Assembly: GCA_035559315.1 (NCBI GenBank) | Contig: DATMBJ010000206.1 | Span: 1-64,000 of the forward strand | Length of the DNA: 64,000 nucleotides | DNA from: DATLZM01 sp035559315 | GTDB taxonomy: Bacteria > Actinomycetota > UBA4738 > HRBIN12 | Reading direction: 5' to 3' | Shown: in pieces, positions 58,421-64,000 of the stretch | How positions within the stretch are numbered: the stretch's first letter is position 1 | How the letters are laid out: each line of letters opens with the position of its first letter | Notes under the pieces: model-generated | Told to the model about the DNA's origin: nothing | What the model saw: the letters and a program-made list of their open reading frames with translations, nothing else | Database searches by the model: none | Made by a program: the position numbers and the translations under genes

Positions 58421-59242
58421 CTACGCGCGGGCCAGCACCAGCCCCGCGGCGAGGAGCGGCACCGCCGCCGAGAGCGCCCGCAGCGCTCGCTCGGGCGCGC
58501 GCCGGAGCGTGGCGGCCCCGATCTCCTCCCTGCTCCCGTCGTCCAGGACCACCTCGCCCCGGACCAGGACCGCCCGCCGTCGGATCCGCCGGGCCTCGGC
58601 GGAGAGCGCCCGCTGGGCCGCCGAGAGCGCCGCGCATCCCGCGGCGGCCGCGAGGGCCGCGGGCGTGATGCGCGCGGTCTGGACGAAGGCCCCCACGAGG
58701 GCCGGGAAGGCGCCCCAGGCCGCCGCGAACCAGGCGTCGGTGTGGAACCGCCCGCCGCCGAGCTCCAGGTCGTAGGCGAGGACCAGGAACACCCCGGACG
58801 CCACGAAGGCGAGGAGCCAGGGCGAGACCCGGAGGGCGCCGTGGAGCCCGAGGGCGGCCGCGCCGGCCAGGGCGAGGGCCGCCGCGACGAGGAGCACCCG
58901 GTCGGGGATCCGGGTCCGGAGCGGCCGCCCGTGGAGCTCGTCCAGGGCGTGGGCGGCCACCCCCACCGCGAGGAAGAAGGCGAGCAGCGTCTCGCCGAGC
59001 CAGGGCAGGTCGACCCTCGGCGCGGTCGCCGCCCCGATCGCCACGTATGAGAGGTGCCAGAGCGTGTACGGCGGGTGGAGCACGGTCCACCAGTCCCGCC
59101 AGCCCCCCGGGGCGAGCGCGTAGAAGGCGGGGCGCTCGGTCTCCCGAGGGCCCGGGCGCTCGGCGTCCCCCGGGCCCCCGCGTTCGGCGTCCCCCGGGCC
59201 CGGGCGATCGGGGTCCCCCGGGCGGCTCCGGCCCTCACCCAC
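58421..59242 (-). CDS. UbiA-like multi-pass membrane protein with repetitive N-terminus
   Basis: 273 residues from GTG 59242, overlapping the methyltransferase stop by 8 bases. Residues 1-40 are a low-complexity tail made of eight-residue repeats (GDAERPGP type). Then RDWWTVLHPPYTLWHLSYV, the typical first UbiA segment. HALDELHGRPLRTRIPDRVL follows, where the prenyltransferase motif NDxxDxxxD is degenerate. About seven helices follow. It may be a prenyltransferase of quinone or lipid synthesis, together with the UbiE-like gene, or a catalytically changed relative. Confidence 0.75.
   Translation of the reverse strand: MGEGRSRPGDPDRPGPGDAERGGPGDAERPGPRETERPAFYALAPGGWRDWWTVLHPPYTLWHLSYVAIGAATAPRVDLPWLGETLLAFFLAVGVAAHALDELHGRPLRTRIPDRVLLVAAALALAGAAALGLHGALRVSPWLLAFVASGVFLVLAYDLELGGGRFHTDAWFAAAWGAFPALVGAFVQTARITPAALAAAAGCAALSAAQRALSAEARRIRRRAVLVRGEVVLDDGSREEIGAATLRRAPERALRALSAAVPLLAAGLVLARA
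59132..59227. repeat. Four tandem 24-bp repeats coding for an N-terminal tail
   Basis: Units start at 59132, 59156, 59180 and 59204, each of the form GCGnTCGGnnTCCCCCGGGC. They encode the eight-residue repeat at the N-terminus of the UbiA-like protein. The middle two units differ at only three positions. Confidence 0.8.
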
Positions 59243-59981
59243 CGCCCTTCATCCCCCAGGTCACGAGCGCCGCCCCCAGGCTCAGCGGCCGGGTGCGGAC
59301 CCGGCGGATCCCCGCCGCCTGCCACCACCGGACCTGCTCGGGCAGGGGGAAGCTCCGGTGGAACGCCGAGATGCTCGGCCCGAGGAACCGCCCCACGCGG
59401 TACCACGCCGGCGACACGAGGAGGCCCACGGCGGGCAGCACACCCCGCGTGTACGCGAGCCACCCCAGGCGGAGCGCCGCGTGCTCCGGCACGGAGAACT
59501 CGAGCCCGACGAGCCTGCCGCCGGGCCGGAGCACCCGCGCGAGCTCGGCGACGGTCGCCTCCGGGTCGTCCACGTACCGGAGGAGGTAGGTGAACGTGAC
59601 CGCGTCGAACGCCCCGTCCGGGAACGGCAGGCGCTCCGCCCGGCCCAGGACGAACCGGAGCCGTCCGCTGAACCCCGCCCGGCGCGCACGGCGGACGGCC
59701 TCCGCCACCATGGCCTCGCTCTGGTCGAGCCCCACGACGCGGGCGCCCCGGCGGGCCAGCTCCCGCGCGACGAGCCCCGTGCCGGTCGCCACGTCGAGCA
59801 CGCGGGCGCCGGGCGCCACGCCGGCCCGGGAGACGAGGAACCGGCGCCATCGCGGGTCCTGCCCGAGGGAGAGGAGGGCCCCCATCGCCTCGTACTCCCC
59901 GGCGATCCCGGCGAAGAGGCGCGCGGCGAACCGGTTCCTGGGGGAGGCCTCGCCGGCCGCGGCGCGCCCGCTCCGCCTCAC
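59235..59981 (-). CDS. UbiE/MenG-like SAM-dependent methyltransferase
   Basis: 248 residues from GTG 59981, overlapping the oxidoreductase stop (GTGA). N-terminus FAARLFAGIAGEYEAMGALLSL is the UbiE/COQ5 opening (YDxmN). Motif I is VLDVATGTGLVARELARRGA near 55. Then VVGLDQSEAMVAEA, and RAERLPFPDGAFDAVTFTYL near 110 are typical. It probably methylates a quinone ring or related aromatic. Coupled to a UbiA-like gene, it may form a small quinone-modification unit. Confidence 0.85.
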   Translation of the reverse strand: MRRSGRAAAGEASPRNRFAARLFAGIAGEYEAMGALLSLGQDPRWRRFLVSRAGVAPGARVLDVATGTGLVARELARRGARVVGLDQSEAMVAEAVRRARRAGFSGRLRFVLGRAERLPFPDGAFDAVTFTYLLRYVDDPEATVAELARVLRPGGRLVGLEFSVPEHAALRLGWLAYTRGVLPAVGLLVSPAWYRVGRFLGPSISAFHRSFPLPEQVRWWQAAGIRRVRTRPLSLGAALVTWGMKGGG

Positions 59982-61093
59982 GTCAGGGGGAACGGGGGTT
60001 GCCACCACCAGGGAGCTCCGTCGGCCTCGATCCGCGTCACCCACTTCACCCACCAGAACCCCCTCCGGCCGGGCGCCACCAACCGGGCCGGTGCACCGTG
60101 GCCGGCGGAGAGCGGCCGTCCGCCGACCCGCACCGCGAGCAGGAGCCGCGGGGCGTCCCCGACCGGGAACCGCCGCGCGTATCCAGTGGCCGAGCGCACG
60201 ACCAGGCTCCGGGCGGCGCCGGGCCGCACGAGCCGTGAGAGCCACGCGCCCTCCCAGTCCTGCACCGCGTACCACCCGCCGGTGCAGTCGAGGACGGCCC
60301 GCGCCCGGTCCCGGAACGCCGCGAGCTCCGGGTACCTGATCCCGCGCTCCCCGTCCGCGTCCCGGACCACGAGCCGGTACCCGCCCGGGTCGATCTCGGG
60401 TACGGGGTCGTCGAGCCACTGCGTGACCGGCATCGCCGCCGGGTCGAACGAGCCGGCCTCGTGGGAGCCGGTGAACCGCCGGTCCGCCCCCGGGAGCGCG
60501 AGGGCCCTCGCCAGGCCCTCCGCCCCCGCCAGCGCGACCCCCGCCCCGCCGAGGAGCAGGCCGGCGCGGAGCACCGCGCGCCGCGAGAGGTCGGTCCGCC
60601 GAGGCCGGACCGGGCGCGCGAGGACGTGCCAGGCGGCCAGGGGGACCGAGGCCAGCGCTGCGCCGACGTGGAGCTGCATCGGGGAGAGCCCCCCGATGGA
60701 ACGCGGGAGCCCGGCGAGGTGCAAGAGGCCTGTGAGGACCACGACGGCGAGGACCGCGGCCAGGGCCACCGAGGCCCAGGCCCCCGGGCGAGCGCGGGCG
60801 AGGCCGCGGAGGGCGATGGCCTGTTTCCACGGGGCCAGGAGGACGATGGCGAGGCCGGCGCCGCCGTGCGCGACCAGGACCCACCGGACCCAGGGCTGCC
60901 CGACCGCGAACCCCAGGGCGCCGGTCCCGAGGGCGAGCGCCAGCAGCGCGGCGAGGGCGAGGTTCGTCCGCCGTCCGGCCCTCCGCAGGGCCGAGCCCGC
61001 CCACCGGATCCCGCCCGGGGTCGCCCCGGGTCCACGGCGACCCGCGAGCATGGGCGACCGGCCCGCCCGGCCGGCTCCTCCCCACGCCCGCAT
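59978..61093 (-). CDS. Sulfite-oxidase-family molybdopterin protein with N-terminal membrane domain
   Basis: 371 residues from ATG 61093 (ATG 61051 possible). The N-terminal 175 residues hold four hydrophobic segments, with histidines in WVLVAHGGAGLAIVLLAPW and MQLHVGAALASVPLAAWHVL that could ligate heme b. A second signal-like stretch SRRAVLRAGLLLGGAGVALA precedes the Moco domain. There VLDCTGGWYAVQDWEG carries the molybdenum-binding cysteine, and the rest runs to GFWWVKWVTRIE. Most likely an oxidoreductase of the outer membrane face; the substrate is unknown. Confidence 0.85.
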   Translation of the reverse strand: MRAWGGAGRAGRSPMLAGRRGPGATPGGIRWAGSALRRAGRRTNLALAALLALALGTGALGFAVGQPWVRWVLVAHGGAGLAIVLLAPWKQAIALRGLARARPGAWASVALAAVLAVVVLTGLLHLAGLPRSIGGLSPMQLHVGAALASVPLAAWHVLARPVRPRRTDLSRRAVLRAGLLLGGAGVALAGAEGLARALALPGADRRFTGSHEAGSFDPAAMPVTQWLDDPVPEIDPGGYRLVVRDADGERGIRYPELAAFRDRARAVLDCTGGWYAVQDWEGAWLSRLVRPGAARSLVVRSATGYARRFPVGDAPRLLLAVRVGGRPLSAGHGAPARLVAPGRRGFWWVKWVTRIEADGAPWWWQPPFPLT

Positions 61094-61162
61094 GCCTCGA
61101 GCCTACGCCGGGACGGGGCGCGCGGCCGAGCCCCGATCGCCCTCGGCGGCGACCGGGCCGGA

Positions 61163-62344
61163 TCACCCCGGGCTCGCCGTGAGCCGGTCCGGCGCCTCGA
61201 GGAGCGACACCACGGTGCGGAGGAAGGCCGCGGCAGGCGCCCCGTCCACGACCCGGTGGTCGAAGGTGAGGGAAAGGACCATCAGCGTGCGCACCTCGAC
61301 CCGGCCCTCGACCGCCGCCGGGCGCGGCCGCGCGCGGCCGAGCCCCAGGATCGCGGTCTGCGGCGGGTTCAGGAGCGGGGTGAACGCGTCCACGCCGTAC
61401 GCGCCAAGGTTCGTGACACTGAACACGCCCCCTTCCAGGTCGGTCGGCGCGAGCGCACCCTTGCGGGCCCGCTCGGCGAGCTCGGCCACCTCCCGGCCCA
61501 GCTCCCCCAGGTCCTTCGTATCGGCGGCCCGGATCACCGGGACCACGAGGCCATCGTCGAGCGCGACCGCCACCCCCACGTCCAGCCGGTCCGGGAGCAC
61601 GATCCCCTCCTCGGTCCAACGCCCCCCGAGGCGCGGATGCTCGCGGAGGGCGAGGGCGACGGCCCGCACCGCCGCTTCGGTGTAGGACGCCCGTCGGCCC
61701 GACGCCACGGACAACCGTTCCAGCTCCTGGGCCAGCGCCGTGACATCGGCCTCCGCGGTGAGGGTGACCTGCGCGGTGGCGGCGAGGTGGCCGTGGAGCC
61801 GCTCGGCGATCGCGCGCCGCATCGGGGTGATGGGCTCGACCCGGGCCGGCGGGCCCGGCGCCGCTGCGCCCGCCGCCCTCCGGACGTCCTCCTCCACGAT
61901 CCGGCCGCCCGGTCCGGTCCCTCGGACCGTGGAGAGGTCCACCCCGAGCTCCCGGGCCAGCCGTCGGGCGGCTGGGGACGCCGGGATGGTGGACGGGACC
62001 ACGCCCGGTCCGGCCGGTGCCGCCCGCTCGGCGCCGGCTGCCGGCTCGACCGGAGGTGCCGGCTCCGGTGCGGCCTCCGCGACGACCGCCGGCTGCGCGG
62101 CGGCCGCCTCCTCGGGCTCGCGGATCACGGCGATCACCGCCCCCTGCGGCACCACCTCACCCGGCTGGGCCCGGAGCTCGACCGTGCCGCTCACCGGGGC
62201 CACGACCTCGGCGCTCACCTTCAGCACCTGCACCTCGGCGAGGAGGTCGCCCTCCCGCACGGTGGCGCCCGGCTGGACGAACCAGGTGACGAGGACCCCT
62301 TCCTCCTCCTCGTCCGACAGCCTCGGCATCAAGACCTCGCGCAT
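61163..62344 (-). CDS. 2-oxoacid dehydrogenase E2 component (dihydrolipoyl acyltransferase)
   Basis: 393 residues from ATG 62344. One lipoyl domain (residues 1-80): the lysine lies in AEVQVLKVSAEVVAP, where the common DKA is LKV. An alanine/proline linker follows, then the peripheral-subunit-binding domain SPAARRLARELGVDLSTV near 125. The catalytic acyltransferase domain ends with the active-site block DHRVVDGAPAA near 365. It passes acyl groups from E1 to CoA. Last visible gene of the operon; no E3 gene follows here. Confidence 0.93.
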   Translation of the reverse strand: MREVLMPRLSDEEEEGVLVTWFVQPGATVREGDLLAEVQVLKVSAEVVAPVSGTVELRAQPGEVVPQGAVIAVIREPEEAAAAQPAVVAEAAPEPAPPVEPAAGAERAAPAGPGVVPSTIPASPAARRLARELGVDLSTVRGTGPGGRIVEEDVRRAAGAAAPGPPARVEPITPMRRAIAERLHGHLAATAQVTLTAEADVTALAQELERLSVASGRRASYTEAAVRAVALALREHPRLGGRWTEEGIVLPDRLDVGVAVALDDGLVVPVIRAADTKDLGELGREVAELAERARKGALAPTDLEGGVFSVTNLGAYGVDAFTPLLNPPQTAILGLGRARPRPAAVEGRVEVRTLMVLSLTFDHRVVDGAPAAAFLRTVVSLLEAPDRLTASPG

Positions 62345-62423
62345 GGATCCCGGTGCTCCTCGAACGTGGGCCGGCCGCCCGGGGGCGCCGAGCCCGAGCC
62401 AGGCACCCCCGGGCGGCCCGTCC

Positions 62424-63443
62424 TCACTTCCCCAGCAGCCTCCGCGCCGCCTGCGCGATCTTCTCCGCGTTCGGCAGGCAGAACTGCTCCAGCGGCCGGC
62501 TGTACGGGATCGGCACGTCGGGGTAGGCGACCCTCGCCGGCGGAGCGTCGAGGTGGTCGAAGGCCCCCTCCACCGCCGTGGTGATGACCTCGCCGGACAT
62601 CCCGAAGCTCTGGTAGTCCTCGTCGACCACGAGCAGCCGGTGGGTCTTCCGGACCGAGCGCAGGATGGCCTCCCGGTCGAGGGGCACCAGGCTCCGCAGG
62701 TCGAGGACCTCGGCCTCGATCCCCTCGGCGGCGAGCTGCTCGGCCGCGTCGAGCGCCCGGTGGACCATCAGGGAGACGGCCACGATCGTGAGGTCGCTCC
62801 CCTCCCGCTTGACGTCGGCCACGCCGATGGGGACCGTGTAGGGCTCCTCCGGGACCGGCCCGGTCGCCCGAGGGTTCGGGGTCATCCACCCCAGGCCCAT
62901 CAGCCCCTTGTGGAACATGTACAGGACCGGGTTGTCGTCCCGGATGGCCGAGATCATCAGCCCCTTGGCGTCGTAGGGGGTGGAGGGCAGCACGACCTTG
63001 AGACCCGGCAGGTGGGCGAAGGTACCGTGGAGGGTCTGCGAGTGCTGGCCCCCGTCGCTGTACCCGCCGCCCGTGGCGGTGGTGAGGACCACGGGCACCT
63101 TGAGCCTGCCCCCCGAGAAGTAGTGGATCTTCGCCATGTGGTTGTAGATCTGATCCATGCACACGCCGAAGAAGTCCACGAACATCAGCTCCACGATGGG
63201 GCGCATGCCTGAGAGCGCGGCCCCCACCGCGGCCCCGATGAACCCGGTCTCCGAGATCGGCGTGTCCATGACCCGCTCCGGCCCGAACCTGGCCAGGAGG
63301 CCCTCGGTGGCCCCGAAGATGCCGCCGTAGACGCCCACGTCCTCCCCCATGACGAAGACCGTGGGGTCCCGCTCCATCTCCTGGGCGATGGCCTCCGAGA
63401 TGGCCTTCGCGGTCGTGAGCAGGCGTTCCGTCTGCGTCGCCAT
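62424..63443 (-). CDS. 2-oxoacid dehydrogenase E1 beta subunit
   Basis: 339 residues from ATG 63443. TPP- and alpha-contact motifs: VFVMGEDVGVYGGIFGATEG near 30, DTPISETGFIGAAVG near 60, and GGGYSDGGQHSQTLHGTFAH near 125. The transketolase C-terminal domain follows (VVDEDYQSFGMSGEV near 275). With E1 alpha it decarboxylates a 2-oxoacid (pyruvate, acetoin or branched-chain type). Confidence 0.95.
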   Translation of the reverse strand: MATQTERLLTTAKAISEAIAQEMERDPTVFVMGEDVGVYGGIFGATEGLLARFGPERVMDTPISETGFIGAAVGAALSGMRPIVELMFVDFFGVCMDQIYNHMAKIHYFSGGRLKVPVVLTTATGGGYSDGGQHSQTLHGTFAHLPGLKVVLPSTPYDAKGLMISAIRDDNPVLYMFHKGLMGLGWMTPNPRATGPVPEEPYTVPIGVADVKREGSDLTIVAVSLMVHRALDAAEQLAAEGIEAEVLDLRSLVPLDREAILRSVRKTHRLLVVDEDYQSFGMSGEVITTAVEGAFDHLDAPPARVAYPDVPIPYSRPLEQFCLPNAEKIAQAARRLLGK

Positions 63444-63463
63444 CGCCGCTGCCCTCCTCGTCC

Positions 63464-64000
63464 TCAGGCGAACACGTGCTCCAGCGCGCTCTCCGGCGCC
63501 GGGTAGGGGCTCTCCCTCGCGAAGGCGATCGCCTCATCCACCTCGGCCCGGGCCGCCTCCCAGACCCGCCGGGCCTCGTCCTCGGTGAGGACGCCGGTCT
63601 CGACGAGCCGAGCCTCGAACCGACGCACCGCGTCCCGTTCCTTCAGGCGCTCCAGCTCCTCCTTGGTCCGGTAGACCTGCGGGTCGCCCTCGAAGTGGCC
63701 GAAGAGGCGGTCGGTCTTCACCTCGATCAGCGTGGGGCCCCCTCCCCTGCGGGCTCGCTCGACGGCCTCCCCCGCCGCCTCGTAGATCGCGACCGGGTCG
63801 TTGTCGGGGATCAGGACCCCCGGGATCCCGTAGGCGCTCGCCCGGTCGCTGTTGTTGGGGATGGCCGTGGACTTCTCCTTGGGGACGCTGATGGCCCAGG
63901 CGTTGTCCTCGCAGACGAACACCACGGGCAGCGTCCACAGGGCCGCCAGGTTCAGCGACTCGTGGAAGGCACCCTGGTTCGCCGCCCCCTCCCCGAAGAA
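63464..64000 (-). CDS. 2-oxoacid dehydrogenase E1 alpha subunit, C-terminal part (runs off right edge)
   Basis: The last 178 residues are visible; the N-terminus is beyond base 64000. The fragment begins with the TPP-binding motif FFGEGAANQGAFHESLNLA, then VCEDNAWAISVPKEKSTA and the conserved GPTLIEVKTDRLFGHFEGDP. Its stop lies 20 bases before the E1 beta start, so the order E1 alpha, E1 beta, E2 is one operon. Confidence 0.93.
   Translation of the reverse strand, partial: FFGEGAANQGAFHESLNLAALWTLPVVFVCEDNAWAISVPKEKSTAIPNNSDRASAYGIPGVLIPDNDPVAIYEAAGEAVERARRGGGPTLIEVKTDRLFGHFEGDPQVYRTKEELERLKERDAVRRFEARLVETGVLTEDEARRVWEAARAEVDEAIAFARESPYPAPESALEHVFA

Noticed and set aside
59132..59227. CRISPR array
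   Set aside because: The 24-bp units are directly adjacent without spacers and are in frame within a coding region.

Overview
The window is a contiguous stretch of a very GC-rich bacterial chromosome. I find no rRNA, tRNA, CRISPR array, insertion sequence or phage gene. Frequent GTG starts, many GTGA/ATGA gene overlaps, a Tat-type lipoprotein signal, a PucR/CdaR-type GAF regulator and several genes that appear to be transcribed without a leader (TAnnnT box, then the start codon 7-8 bases later) suggest an Actinomycetota member or a related high-GC lineage. No marker gene fixes the taxonomy. Coding density is high. No stretch longer than 300 bases lacks a gene; the longest gap is 57282-57577, which shows nothing beyond the promoter of the following gene.

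Left part (1-11092): nitrogen and amine catabolism. A class III aminotransferase (cut by the left edge), a nucleotidyltransferase-fold protein, a metallophosphoesterase, an APC permease, a small membrane protein, a glutamine-synthetase-like gamma-glutamyl ligase and a GAF/PucR regulator lie on the minus strand. The divergent lutABC operon follows. Four upstream regions here carry the same palindrome, TGTGC-N5-GCACA, which looks like the operator of the regulator encoded in the same cluster. A PuuD-like gamma-glutamyl hydrolase at 25322 fits the same pathway: transport, gamma-glutamylation, transamination, release of glutamate.

Defence island (11274-21294): hsdM and hsdS of a type I restriction-modification system, then a DUF3800-like gene, then an antisense multi-pass membrane protein. 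A separate operon follows: nucleotidyltransferase, winged-helix protein, hsdR. This second operon starts at a promoter overlaid by three GATG-N5-CATC-type sites spaced exactly 22 bp apart. The HsdR protein ends in a LexA-like S24 autoprotease domain with a visible Ser/Lys pair. This composite is the most unusual system in the window. The hsdS/DUF3800 part is less GC-rich than its surroundings.

Middle part (21420-46431): an MFS transporter, acetyl-CoA synthetase with a small partner gene, the PuuD-like hydrolase, then a creatininase-like amidohydrolase, an S66 LD-carboxypeptidase and a complete five-gene peptide ABC importer. Next come a coiled-coil protein, a CoA-transferase and a nitrilase. 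A second copy of the triad APC permease - metallophosphoesterase - nucleotidyltransferase lies at 36773-40265 in the same order as at 807-4287. A hydantoinase/oxoprolinase pair (hyuA, hyuB) converges on a divergent urease-like ureABC set that has no accessory genes here.

Right part (46474-64000): two methyltransferases, a D-amino-acid-dehydrogenase-like flavoprotein, a DUF302 protein, a MoxR-type ATPase / VWA protein pair with two small genes between them, a spermidine/putrescine-type importer (SBP plus two permeases, no ATPase), an SMP-30-like protein, a UbiA-like membrane protein, a UbiE-like methyltransferase and a membrane-anchored sulfite-oxidase-family protein. Finally there is a 2-oxoacid dehydrogenase operon (E2, E1 beta, E1 alpha), whose E1 alpha is cut by the right edge.
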